Positions 7,342 to 14,971 of a DNA stretch of 20,124 bases are shown one piece after another; position 1 is the first letter of the stretch, and every line of letters begins with the position of its first letter. Under the pieces are notes generated by a model. That model was not told where the DNA came from. It searched no databases and was given only the letters and a program-made list of their open reading frames with translations. The stretch comes from CAYGVX01 sp964395545. Lineage in GTDB: Archaea > Thermoproteota > Bathyarchaeia > Bathyarchaeales > SOJC01. The translations under genes and the position numbers were made by a program. The stretch is from contig CAYNAW010000028.1 of the NCBI GenBank assembly GCA_964395545.1, positions 1 through 20,124 of the forward strand, written 5' to 3'.

Positions 7342-7689
7342 TTGGAGTTTTGCGCGAAGTGCGGAAAGAAGCTTGTGGCGAAGAAGGGAAAGAAGGAAAA
7401 CGTGGTCTGGGTGTGTCCGAAGTGTGGCTACCGAAAAAGCGTCGAGTCCGGCGAGAGGATTATCATTCCCTTAACAGTCAAAGAGCCGAAGCCTTTTCAA
7501 GAATCTATTGCGGTCATCGGGAGAGAGGAGCAGAAGCTGAGGACCTTACCCACGGTAAGGGTCGAGTGCCCTAAATGTGGGAATAACGTGGCCTTTGTTT
7601 GGCAAGTGCAGACACGTGGCAGTGACGAGTCTTCAACGCAGTTCTTCAGGTGCACCAAGTGTAATTACACGTTCAGAGAGTATACTTAG
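7342..7689 (+). CDS. tfs: Transcription factor S (TFIIS/RPB9-like cleavage factor)
   Basis: TFS rescues stalled archaeal RNA polymerase by stimulating cleavage of the backtracked transcript. The 115-residue protein has two zinc ribbons: an N-terminal RPB9-like one (C4, C7, C25, C28) and a C-terminal TFIIS-like one (C76, C79, C104, C107). The catalytic hairpin is intact, with the invariant acidic pair D95-E96 in TRGSDESSTQFFRC. Length is typical (about 105-115). The start is TTG at 7342, giving MEFCAKCG; the ATG at 7305 is in another frame, and a GGGTG element is about 9 nt upstream. It is a single gene, with a promoter before it and a non-coding gap after it. Confidence 0.95.
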   Translation: MEFCAKCGKKLVAKKGKKENVVWVCPKCGYRKSVESGERIIIPLTVKEPKPFQESIAVIGREEQKLRTLPTVRVECPKCGNNVAFVWQVQTRGSDESSTQFFRCTKCNYTFREYT

Positions 7690-7945
7690 GGCAACTGCTT
7701 GCATTTAGCGTGTTAGCTAGACTGCTATCCTAGGTTCCAAACAGCTTAAATCCCACGTATGTATTTTGGGACTGCTAAGCCCTAATAGTAGGCTATTCAG
7801 ATGATTACCATGTTCGCCATGCGAAGCTATAACAGTATCAAAGCAGCGTTCTTGGGCAATTGTGCAGCTGCGAATGTACTGAGAATTCGCGTTCAGAGGG
7901 GACCCTAGCGAATAGCAGTTTGGAAATCTTCTCCGGTGAGTAGAG
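7690..7945. other. Non-coding gap before the P-type ATPase, with GCGAAT repeats
   Basis: No convincing gene or RNA was found in these 256 nt. A weak TATA-like GCTTAAAT is at about 7744-7751. Three copies of one hexamer stand near the ATPase start: GCGAAT at 7870-7875, its inverse ATTCGC at 7885-7890, and GCGAAT again at 7908-7913. The last two enclose a smaller inverted repeat, AGGG-GA-CCCT (7897-7906), so the block 7885-7913 can fold as a nested hairpin or act as a bipartite operator about 33 nt before the TTG start. The ATPase ribosome binding site GGTGAG is at 7935-7940. A regulatory role is inferred only from the symmetry. Confidence 0.4.
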
Positions 7946-10684
7946 TTGAAGGAGGCAGCAAGTCTTGATGTTAAAGAGCTTTTTGCCCGTCTAAAGACTT
8001 CCCCACGAGGATTGACCGGCGAAGAAGTCGTCCAACGTTTGGCAAAGTACGGTTTGAACAAACTCGTAGAGAAGAAACGTACTCCAATCGTGTTCAGGTT
8101 CCTGACTCAGATCAGAGACCTATTCGGTGTCCTGCTGCTTTTCGCAAGCCTGTTAGCGGCGGTTGGAGGGATGGTTGAGTTGAGCGTCATGATTCTAGTC
8201 GTTGTGCTGGTCAACGCGGGCCTGAGTGTCGTCCAAGAGTGGCGAGCCGAAAAGGCCATGGAGACTTTGAAGAGGTGGATGCCTGAATACTGCAAGGTCT
8301 TTCGAGACGGCGAGCTGAAAAAGATACGTGTGGAGGAACTAGTTCCAGGTGACATCATAGCCCTCGAGGAAGGTGATCGTGTACCGGCCGATGCACGCGT
8401 GATTGAAGCCTTCGATTTGTGGACCAATAACGTACCCTTAACCGGGGAGTCGGAGCCCCAGCCTCGAAGCGCTAGACCAACCATTATTGCAGATAAGGCA
8501 TTCCTGGACGCGCCGAGTCTTGTCTTCATGAGCACTAGCGTTGCCAAGGGCCAAGGCAAAGCTGTCGTGGTTGAAACGGGAATGAGCACCGAGTTTGGTC
8601 AGATTGCAGGTCTCACGCAGCAAATCAGTGAGGAACCAAGCCCGCTACAGAAGGAGATCGCGAACACGGCTAGGTATGATTTCGTCCTCGCCATAACTGT
8701 GGGCTTTCTGTTTTTTCTTGCCAGCATAGTGTGGCTTCACCTCGATTTCTATTCAAGCATTCTATTCATGATCGGGGTAATGGTCGCCTGCGTCCCCGAA
8801 GGCTTGCAGGTCACGGTGTCGAGCGCCCTAGCAATCAACATGCTAAAAATGGTTAAGGAAAACGTGCTGGTCAAGAGACTGTCTGCGGTCCAAACATTGG
8901 GTAACGTAACTGTGATTTGCACTGACAAGACTGGGACAATCACGAAGGGTGAAATGACTGTAAGCAAGCTTTGGTTGTCGGACAGAATCGTGGACGTCTC
9001 TGGTGTAGGATACACGCCAATAGGAGAGTTTACGTCCGAAGGAAAGGCTTTAGGAAGAGATGACTCGCGATGCGTTGAACAACTACTGGAGGCCTCAGCC
9101 CTCTGCAACAGTGCCAAGATTGAACCGCCGAACGATATAGACAGGTTATGGACGGCAGTCGGAGATCCTACAGATGGTGCGTTACTTGTAGCAGCACTGA
9201 AGCAAGGTCTAGACCTTCGAATCTCACAGTCGAAGAAGCCCACCATTCATGTAATACCCTTTGACTCGAAGAGGAACCGGATGACAACAATACACAGAAG
9301 CGACCAAGGACTCGTGGCTTACACGAAGGGGGCGCCTAGAAGTATACTCTCAATATGTGACAAGATAGTCGTCGATGGTGTGGTACAACCACTCCAAAAG
9401 GAAAACTTGCGCCTCATCGAGAAGAGGATACGTGGGTTTGCAGACAAAGGGCTGCGTGTGATTGCCGTTGCCTTCAGGGACATGCCCACTGATGCGGTTC
9501 TTAAGAGCAAAGAGGTTGAAAAGAACATGGTTTTTCTGGGAATCGCGGGGATGAAAGACCCACTTCGCCCAGAAATCGAGGACGCAGTTAGAGTCGCCAA
9601 ACAATCGGGCATTCGCGTTGTGATGATCACGGGCGATTACGGCCCGACTGCCCAGGCAATCGCTGAGGAAGCAGGCATAGTCGACCCGACGAAGTGCAGG
9701 ATAATACGAGGCGTAGACTTGGAGACGATGGGGGACTCGAAGATAGCTGACAACGTCAAAGAGGGAGACGTGATTTTCGCTCGAGTCTCGCCTGAACAGA
9801 AGTTACGCATAGTAAAAGTCCTTAAAGAACGAGGCGAGGTCGTGGCAGTTACGGGTGACGGCGCTAATGACGCACCGTCGCTGAAGGAGGCGGACATCGG
9901 CATCGCCATGGGTGTTTCGGGTACAGATGTGGCTCGAGAAGCAGCGGACATGGTGTTGCTTGACGACAGCTTTGCGTCCATCGTGAAGGCTGTGGAGTCT
10001 GGAAGAACAATCTATGAGAATCTCAGGAAATTCATCATCTATGTCTTCACTCACAACTGGGCTGAGTTGCTTCCCTTCGTGCTTTACGCCTTGCTAGGAA
10101 TCCCTCTTCCGCTTCTGGTCGTTCAAATCCTGGCAATAGACTTGGGAATAGAAGTAGTTCCCTCTCTAGCCCTTAGTCGCGAGCCGCCTGAATCAGGTAT
10201 TATGCTAGAGCCACCTCGAAGCGTCAAAGAACGCCTCTTCAACAGGGAGGTCTTCCTCAAGTCTCTTTTTATGGGCTTGATTATCGGCGTAGGTGCTTTG
10301 TATGGATGTCTAGCCACATGGAGCAATGCAGGCTGGTACCTAGGAAGCCCGACTCCTCTACCGTCCGAGGTTTATGCCAAGGGAACCACAATGACGTTCG
10401 CAGGCATAGTCACAGGTCAGGTCGGAAACGTCCTGGCATGCAGAACAAATAAACAGTCTATCTTCAAGACAAACATCAAACGCAACAAATGGATTTGGGT
10501 GGGCATCGCGACTCAGATATCAACAATATCCATGCTAATCTACTCGCCGGTCTTCCAAAGGCTCTTCGGGACAACCAGGATAGGCCTACACGATTGGTTG
10601 TACCTAATGGCGCTAGCATGTGTAGTGGTCTTTGTTGAAGAGACTAGGAAGCTGGTGAGTAGGAAACTCGAGAATAAGAGATAA
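7946..10684 (+). CDS. P-type cation ATPase, Na,K/H,K-like (type IIC)
   Basis: A 912-residue ion pump of the plasma membrane. Order: cytoplasmic N-terminus with the cation_ATPase_N helices (about 1-40), TM1-TM2, actuator domain with TGES, TM3-TM4 with VPEGL (E285), phosphorylation domain with DKTGT (acceptor D327), nucleotide domain with KGAPRSI, hinge GDGANDAPSLKEAD, then six C-terminal helices. Membrane segments resemble the alpha subunit of Na,K- and H,K-ATPases: IPLPLLVVQILAIDLG, then VVPSLALSREPPESGIM, and the end VVFVEETRK matches their FVYDEVRK. Candidate ion ligands E285, E707, D732 and E736 are present, but positions matching site III acids are amides (N828, Q857), and His703 sits where Na,K-ATPase has Ser and gastric H,K-ATPase has Lys. 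No beta subunit lies nearby. Start is TTG with GGTGAG 5 nt upstream. Class is confident; the transported ions are unknown. Confidence 0.93.
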   Translation: MKEAASLDVKELFARLKTSPRGLTGEEVVQRLAKYGLNKLVEKKRTPIVFRFLTQIRDLFGVLLLFASLLAAVGGMVELSVMILVVVLVNAGLSVVQEWRAEKAMETLKRWMPEYCKVFRDGELKKIRVEELVPGDIIALEEGDRVPADARVIEAFDLWTNNVPLTGESEPQPRSARPTIIADKAFLDAPSLVFMSTSVAKGQGKAVVVETGMSTEFGQIAGLTQQISEEPSPLQKEIANTARYDFVLAITVGFLFFLASIVWLHLDFYSSILFMIGVMVACVPEGLQVTVSSALAINMLKMVKENVLVKRLSAVQTLGNVTVICTDKTGTITKGEMTVSKLWLSDRIVDVSGVGYTPIGEFTSEGKALGRDDSRCVEQLLEASALCNSAKIEPPNDIDRLWTAVGDPTDGALLVAALKQGLDLRISQSKKPTIHVIPFDSKRNRMTTIHRSDQGLVAYTKGAPRSILSICDKIVVDGVVQPLQKENLRLIEKRIRGFADKGLRVIAVAFRDMPTDAVLKSKEVEKNMVFLGIAGMKDPLRPEIEDAVRVAKQSGIRVVMITGDYGPTAQAIAEEAGIVDPTKCRIIRGVDLETMGDSKIADNVKEGDVIFARVSPEQKLRIVKVLKERGEVVAVTGDGANDAPSLKEADIGIAMGVSGTDVAREAADMVLLDDSFASIVKAVESGRTIYENLRKFIIYVFTHNWAELLPFVLYALLGIPLPLLVVQILAIDLGIEVVPSLALSREPPESGIMLEPPRSVKERLFNREVFLKSLFMGLIIGVGALYGCLATWSNAGWYLGSPTPLPSEVYAKGTTMTFAGIVTGQVGNVLACRTNKQSIFKTNIKRNKWIWVGIATQISTISMLIYSPVFQRLFGTTRIGLHDWLYLMALACVVVFVEETRKLVSRKLENKR

Positions 10685-10719
10685 GAAGGATAGCGTTAGC
10701 GCGACTTTGGCTTTGACTG

Positions 10720-10740
10720 TTAATGTTTATATTGTTGGTT
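10720..10740 (+). promoter_or_regulatory. TATA-like promoter for the rpl44e operon
   Basis: TTTATAT at 10726-10732, preceded by GTTAATG, lies about 47 nt before the preferred rpl44e start. It is the only clear TATA-like element in the 95-nt gap after the ATPase stop and probably drives the translation-gene block that follows. Confidence 0.55.
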
Positions 10741-10779
10741 CTGGTCTAACCTAAACGCAATAAGCAGCCCGTGTTCGTC

Positions 10780-11064
10780 ATGAACGTGCCAAAAACCGTT
10801 AATACGTACTGTCCAAAATGTAAGGTTCACACAGAGCATTCTATAACCCTTTATAAGGCAGGGAAGCGGCGCACACTGGCCTTGGGTGCCCGCCGTCATG
10901 AAAGAGAAAAGCGAGGATACGGGGGCCAAGGATGGCCTCTTCAGAAGAAATTCGCGAAGACTACTAAGAAACAAACCTTGAAGCTCAAGTGTAGAGACTG
11001 CGGCTTCACGATCCAGAAGAAAGGTATGCGCCTGAGAAAGCTGACTATTGGGGGGAAAGCATAA
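10780..11064 (+). CDS. rpl44e: 50S ribosomal protein L44e
   Basis: A 94-residue zinc-binding large-subunit protein located near the E site, found only in archaea and eukaryotes. It starts MNVPKTVNTYCPKCKVHTEH, with zinc ligands C11 and C14, and the second pair C71 and C74 in LKCRDCGF. The basic middle (KRRTLALGARRHEREKRGYG, then KKFAKTTKKQ) is typical. I choose the ATG at 10780 because family members begin with M-x-VPKT; a GTG at 10771 would add three residues. Neither start has a clear ribosome binding site, consistent with a short leader from the TATA box at 10726. Its TAA overlaps the ATG of rps27e as TAATG. Confidence 0.95.
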   Translation: MNVPKTVNTYCPKCKVHTEHSITLYKAGKRRTLALGARRHEREKRGYGGQGWPLQKKFAKTTKKQTLKLKCRDCGFTIQKKGMRLRKLTIGGKA

Positions 11065-11264
11065 TGAGCACCGATTGGGAAACCCTCCTTCCAAAACCTA
11101 GTTCCTGTTTCCTCCGAGTGCGTTGTCCAGACTGTGGCAATGAGCAGGTAGTCTTTAGCAACCCGACAAACGTCGTCAAGTGCAACATATGTAAAGCCAC
11201 TCTTGCAACAACAACAGGCGGAAAAGCGAAGATCAACGGCGAAGTCGTTGCCGTGTTGGAGTGA
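11064..11264 (+). CDS. rps27e: 30S ribosomal protein S27e
   Basis: A 66-residue zinc-ribbon small-subunit protein of archaea and eukaryotes. The ligands are C21 and C24 (VRCPDCGNEQVVFS) and C40 and C43 (VKCNICKATLATTTGGKA); the GG-K-A-x-I motif after the second knuckle is the family ending. The ATG overlaps the last base of rpl44e, with a G-rich GGGGGGAAA ribosome-binding stretch just upstream. L44e-S27e-aIF2 alpha is a very conserved archaeal order, supporting all three calls. Confidence 0.95.
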   Translation: MSTDWETLLPKPSSCFLRVRCPDCGNEQVVFSNPTNVVKCNICKATLATTTGGKAKINGEVVAVLE

Positions 11265-11277
11265 GGCCTACACAACC

Positions 11278-12075
11278 ATGCCTCTCCTTCGAAGACCCGA
11301 GTGGCCAGAAAGAGGCGAACTCGTCCTTGCCACGGTACAGAAGGTAGTCGACTACGGCGCATACGTTACGCTGGAAGAGTATGGCAATAGGGAAGGCTTG
11401 CTGCACCGAAATGAAATCAGCACAAGCTGGGTTAGGAACATCCGCGACCATGTTCGTGAAGGACAAAAACTTGTCCTGAAGGTTCTTCGCGTCGACCCAG
11501 AGAAGAAACACGTCGACCTTTCCCGCAAACGAGTAAACAAACGCGAACGCATCGACAAGATCTATCTCTTCAAGAGGGAGCGAAAGGCTGAAACCTTTCT
11601 GAGAGTAACAGCAGAGAAACTCAAAAAGCCCTTGGATGAAGTCTTAGAAACAGCCGTGGCCCCCATGGAAGAGGCTTACGGAGACATCTTTACGGCCCTG
11701 GAGGAATCGAGCCGCCAAGGCGCTGAGGTTCTGACAAAAATCGGTGTTCCGCAGGAAGTTGCCCAAGCCCTAGCAGAACTGGCCAAAGAGAAGATTCGGC
11801 CGCCCCTCGTCGAGATCAAAGGGGTCTTACAGCTCACGAATACTAAGCCCGACGGCGTAAACCTGATCAGAAAAGCCTTACAGACAGCTAAAAAAGCTCC
11901 AACGTCAAAGATGGCGAGAATACATGTCTACACAATCGCAGCTCCGAAATATCGTCTGAAAGTGGAAGCTGAAAACTACAAGGAAGCTGAAAACATGCTC
12001 CAAAAAGCCTCCGAAGCAGCCATAAAAGCCATAACCAAAGCAGGTGGCGAAGGAAGCTTCAAAAGGGAAAAGTAA
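11278..12075 (+). CDS. eif2a: Translation initiation factor aIF2 alpha
   Basis: The alpha subunit of the heterotrimeric factor that brings initiator Met-tRNA to the archaeal 30S subunit. The 265-residue protein has an N-terminal S1 beta barrel (about 10-85, GELVLATVQKVVDYGAYVTL, then VDLSRKRV), a helical middle (about 90-175) and a C-terminal alpha/beta domain (about 180-260) that binds the gamma subunit. LLHRNEIS followed by VREGQKLVLKVLRVD is typical. The open frame extends upstream into rps27e, but the ATG at 11278 is preferred since it gives the family N-terminus (MPLLRRPEWPERGE) and has GTGAGG about 10 nt ahead. Length is normal. The TAA overlaps the nop10 ATG (TAATG). Confidence 0.95.
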   Translation: MPLLRRPEWPERGELVLATVQKVVDYGAYVTLEEYGNREGLLHRNEISTSWVRNIRDHVREGQKLVLKVLRVDPEKKHVDLSRKRVNKRERIDKIYLFKRERKAETFLRVTAEKLKKPLDEVLETAVAPMEEAYGDIFTALEESSRQGAEVLTKIGVPQEVAQALAELAKEKIRPPLVEIKGVLQLTNTKPDGVNLIRKALQTAKKAPTSKMARIHVYTIAAPKYRLKVEAENYKEAENMLQKASEAAIKAITKAGGEGSFKREK

Positions 12076-12242
12076 TGGTTTGGCTCCTCAGAAAATGCGA
12101 AAAGTGTAACCGGTACACACTAGAAACGCGTGCCTGTCCCCACTGCAGCGGCAGAACACGCATACCTCACCCGGCCAAGTTCTCGCCGAACGACAAATAC
12201 GCCAAAAAACGCATAGCACTAAAGGAAGATCCCCATTCATGA
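12075..12242 (+). CDS. nop10: H/ACA RNP component Nop10
   Basis: A 55-residue protein found by reading the gap between aIF2 alpha and the PAC2 gene. It begins MVWLLRKCEKCNRYTLE and has a small zinc ribbon with C8, C11, C21 and C24 (ACPHCSG), then the conserved linear segment HPAKFSPNDKYAKKR that lies along Cbf5. Nop10 supports Cbf5 in RNA-guided pseudouridylation of rRNA. Length fits the archaeal family (about 55-60). It shares bases with both neighbours: the ATG overlaps the aIF2 alpha stop by one base, and its TGA overlaps the next ATG as ATGA, so translation of all three is probably coupled. Confidence 0.96.
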   Translation: MVWLLRKCEKCNRYTLETRACPHCSGRTRIPHPAKFSPNDKYAKKRIALKEDPHS

Positions 12243-13006
12243 AAACCACCATTAGAGAGAAATACCAGATAAAGCCGAAGACCCCCACCCTAATCGAGGG
12301 GCTTCCCGGTCTCGGAATGGTGGGCCGAATCGCCACACGTTACCTAGTCAAACAGCTGAAGGCGGAAAAATTCGCCCTCCTACACTCGCCCCACTTTCCA
12401 TACTACGTCATCGTCAACAAGAAAGGCAGAGCCCGACTCCTCAACGGCGAGTTTCACTACTGGAAAAACCCGAAGGGCAGCGATTTGATCTTCTTCTCAG
12501 GCGACAGCCAAGCCCAAACAATCGAAGGACAATACGAAATAGCGGAAGCGATACTCGATTTCGCCAAGAAACACGACGTCAAAGCCATCATCACGCTCGG
12601 CGGCTACCGAAAAGAAGCCGAGGACATGCCTCAAGTCATAGCAACAGCCACGGACAGTGAAATGCTGGAGCACGCCCTCCAATCCAATGCCTCGCTCGGT
12701 CCTCCCGGGAACCCCATAGTCGGAACCGCAGGCTTACTAGTAGGCATGGCCAAGTTCAAAGGCACCTCAGCCCTCTGCCTCTTGGGAGAGACACGGGGCT
12801 ATCTCCCCGACCCCAAAGCCGCAAAAAGCATCCTACTCGTCTTGCAGAAAATGCTGAAAATCCCCGTACGCCTAGAAGACTTGGACAAGGAGATTGCGAA
12901 GTCAGAAAAGATTCTGGAAAAGATGAGACAGATAGAGGCCAGACGAGAAACCTACGCCAAGAAAATGCGCAAGGATGAAGAGGGCAAGACAACCTACATA
13001 AGCTGA
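12239..13006 (+). CDS. PAC2-family proteasome assembly chaperone-like protein
   Basis: A 255-residue member of the PAC2 family, related to eukaryotic proteasome assembly chaperones and the archaeal PbaA/PbaB proteins. The signature EGLPGLGMVG (about 19-28) near the N-terminus, the FFSGDSQAQT strand-loop in the middle, AIITLGGYRKEAE, and PGNPIVGTAGLLVGMAK followed by CLLGETRGYLPDPKAA are typical of this fold. The last 40 residues or so are charged and should form a coiled coil. It starts with an ATG overlapping the nop10 stop. In archaea this gene commonly follows nop10. Whether it acts on the proteasome in this organism is inferred; some archaeal PAC2-like proteins have no proven proteasome role. 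Confidence 0.9.
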   Translation: MKTTIREKYQIKPKTPTLIEGLPGLGMVGRIATRYLVKQLKAEKFALLHSPHFPYYVIVNKKGRARLLNGEFHYWKNPKGSDLIFFSGDSQAQTIEGQYEIAEAILDFAKKHDVKAIITLGGYRKEAEDMPQVIATATDSEMLEHALQSNASLGPPGNPIVGTAGLLVGMAKFKGTSALCLLGETRGYLPDPKAAKSILLVLQKMLKIPVRLEDLDKEIAKSEKILEKMRQIEARRETYAKKMRKDEEGKTTYIS

Positions 13007-13015
13007 AGGATTCCG

Positions 13016-13894
13016 ATGAAAGTCCTCGTCACAGGCGCAAACGGGCTTCTCGGAAGCAAAGTCGTCGCGAGGGCTGAACGTCACGAGGTTTATCCTACCC
13101 ACGCAACCCGCCCGACTTTCCCAGACTCCCAACGAATGGACATCACGAATGAAAGTGATGTAAAACGCGTCTTCAGCCGTGTCAAACCCGATATCCTGAT
13201 ACACGCAGCAGCAGAGACAAACGTCGATAAATGCGAAAAGGAAAGAGAGCATGCAAAGAGAGTGAATGCTGACGCTACGAGAATCCTCGCAGAAACGTGC
13301 AAGCGGACGGACACTATGATGGCATATGTTTCAACAGATTACGTGTTCGACGGTGAAAAAGGACGATACTCCGAGGAAGATGAGCCCAACCCTGTCAACT
13401 ACTATGGCTTGACTAAGCTAATCGGAGAAAGACACGTTACAGATATCTGCCCAAGATACGCTCTCTTGAGGACAAGCGTCTTGTACGGAACCCACCCGGA
13501 GAAACTGAACTTTGCAAAGTGGACCATATCCGTTCTGGCACAAGGAAAGCCCATCAGTGTGGTGGACGATCACTACAACTCCCCCACGCTCGCCGACAAC
13601 TTCGCTAAAGTCATCTTGGAACTAGTCGAAAAGGAATTGGAAGGAATCTACCACATCGCTGGAAGCGAACGTATAAGTCGATACAGGTTCGCGGTGAAAA
13701 TAGCTGAAGCCTTCAACCTCGATTCCTCCCTCGTGCAGCCCGTTAAGATGAGTGAACTGAAAGCATGGACGGCGAAGAGACCAAAAGACTCATCACTCTG
13801 CATAGACAAAATTCAGAGGGAAGTCGAGACAAAACTCTTAGGCGTTGCAGGAGGCTTAAGGGAGATGAGAAGACAATGGACAAAGACAACGTAA
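13016..13894 (+). CDS. rmlD: dTDP-4-dehydrorhamnose reductase RmlD
   Basis: A 292-residue extended short-chain dehydrogenase catalysing the last step to dTDP-L-rhamnose, NAD(P)H-dependent reduction of the 4-keto group. The nucleotide-binding GANGLLG (7-13) opens the protein, followed by the MDITNESDV segment, STDYVFDG with its Ser/Thr of the catalytic triad, and the YxxxK pair Y130/K134. TSVLYG and HIAGSERISRYRFA are family-typical. The start ATG lies 9 nt after the PAC2 gene stop with AAGG upstream, so the rhamnose genes may be co-transcribed with the translation operon. Its end overlaps rmlA by 19 nt. Close relatives include other NAD-dependent sugar epimerases, but the full rml set around it makes RmlD the best call. 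Confidence 0.92.
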   Translation: MKVLVTGANGLLGSKVVARAERHEVYPTHATRPTFPDSQRMDITNESDVKRVFSRVKPDILIHAAAETNVDKCEKEREHAKRVNADATRILAETCKRTDTMMAYVSTDYVFDGEKGRYSEEDEPNPVNYYGLTKLIGERHVTDICPRYALLRTSVLYGTHPEKLNFAKWTISVLAQGKPISVVDDHYNSPTLADNFAKVILELVEKELEGIYHIAGSERISRYRFAVKIAEAFNLDSSLVQPVKMSELKAWTAKRPKDSSLCIDKIQREVETKLLGVAGGLREMRRQWTKTT

Positions 13895-14961
13895 AAGGAG
13901 TGATTCTCCACGGGGGGCACGGTACACGCCTTAGACCCCTAACCCACACAGGTCCGAAGCAGCTGATTCCCGTGGCGAACAAGCCTATGTCTCAGTATGT
14001 CTTAGAAGACCTGAGAGATTCGGGCATAAAGGAAATCGCCATAGTTCTCGGAGACGTCCTGCCCGAGAAGGTAAAGAATTACTACAAAAACGGCAAGGAA
14101 TTCGGCGTCAGAATCACATACATTCACCAGGAAAAACCCGGCGGAATAGCGCAGGCAGTGAGCCTTGCAGAAGACTTCGTCGGCGACACCCCCTTCGTCG
14201 TGTACCTTGGGGACAACCTACTCAAGGGCAAAATTGCAGACTTCGTGCAGGAGTTCAGAAGTTCCAAACAACACGCCATGATACTCCTCTGCGAAGTCGA
14301 GAACCCGCGCCAGTTTGGGGTAGCTCAGTTCGACAAAGATGGAAAGCTCGTGAGGCTTGTAGAGAAACCAAAAGAACCGCCAAGCAACTACGCCCTGACG
14401 GGGATCTATTTCCTTACCCCGATAATCTTCAAGATGATAAAGCAGCTGAAGCCCTCGTGGAGGGGCGAACTCGAAATCACAGAAGCCCTGCAAGCTTTGT
14501 TAGACACGGGGCATAAGGTGGGCTGCAAATTCGTCACAGGATGGTGGAAAGATACAGGAACCATGGAAGACATCTTAGAAGCCAACCGCCTCGTACTCGA
14601 CGACGTCAAGAGGAAAGTGGAGGGAACCGTGGAGGAGAAGACCTCCATCCAAGGACGCGTCGCCGTAGGAAAAGGAACAATCATTAAGCGAGGAGCGCTA
14701 CTCAGAGGCCCGGCCATCATAGGTTCCAACGCAACGATAGGAGGACACGTCTACGTAGGCCCCTACACGAGCATAGGGAACAACGTGGTAATCGAGAGGG
14801 GAGAATTGGAGAACTCGATAATCATGGACGATTGCCACATGGAAATCGACGGCAAGATAACCGACAGCCTCGTAGGGGCAGGCACCACGTTGACCACCAA
14901 CGAGAAGAGCCCAAAAGGCTATAGACTCGTTGTCGGCGAATACTCCAAGATAGTCCTGTGA
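13876..14961 (+). CDS. rmlA: Glucose-1-phosphate thymidylyltransferase, long form with beta-helix
   Basis: Makes dTDP-glucose from glucose-1-phosphate and dTTP, the first step of the rhamnose pathway. The 361-residue product has the nucleotidyltransferase loop HGGHGTRLRPLT (12-22), PKQLIPVANKPM, the metal-binding YLGDN (D113), and VEKPKEPPS. Unlike short bacterial RmlA (about 290 aa), it carries a C-terminal left-handed beta-helix of hexapeptide-like repeats (about 255-350, such as VAVGKGTIIKRGALL and AIIGSNATIGGHVYVG), the long form common in archaea and in StrD-type enzymes. The ATG at 13876 is preferred, as it precedes the conserved strand by only a few residues and has GGGAGATGAG upstream; the longer open frame from 13765 lies within rmlD. 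It overlaps rmlD by 19 nt. Confidence 0.93.
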   Translation: MDKDNVKGVILHGGHGTRLRPLTHTGPKQLIPVANKPMSQYVLEDLRDSGIKEIAIVLGDVLPEKVKNYYKNGKEFGVRITYIHQEKPGGIAQAVSLAEDFVGDTPFVVYLGDNLLKGKIADFVQEFRSSKQHAMILLCEVENPRQFGVAQFDKDGKLVRLVEKPKEPPSNYALTGIYFLTPIIFKMIKQLKPSWRGELEITEALQALLDTGHKVGCKFVTGWWKDTGTMEDILEANRLVLDDVKRKVEGTVEEKTSIQGRVAVGKGTIIKRGALLRGPAIIGSNATIGGHVYVGPYTSIGNNVVIERGELENSIIMDDCHMEIDGKITDSLVGAGTTLTTNEKSPKGYRLVVGEYSKIVL

Positions 14962-14971
14962 GGATTCAAAA

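Noticed and set aside
7690..7760. tRNA-like look of TTAGCTAGACTGCTA and GGTTCCAA
   Set aside because: No acceptor or anticodon stem can be paired and the T-loop consensus is not met.
7799..7882. Possible C/D box RNA (GATGATT near 7801 and CTGA near 7879)
   Set aside because: The C box is imperfect, no internal D'/C' pair is evident, and spacing is longer than usual for archaeal C/D RNAs.
13765..13875. Longer RmlA starting at 13765
   Set aside because: The extension lies inside rmlD and is not like RmlA; the ATG at 13876 gives the family N-terminus.
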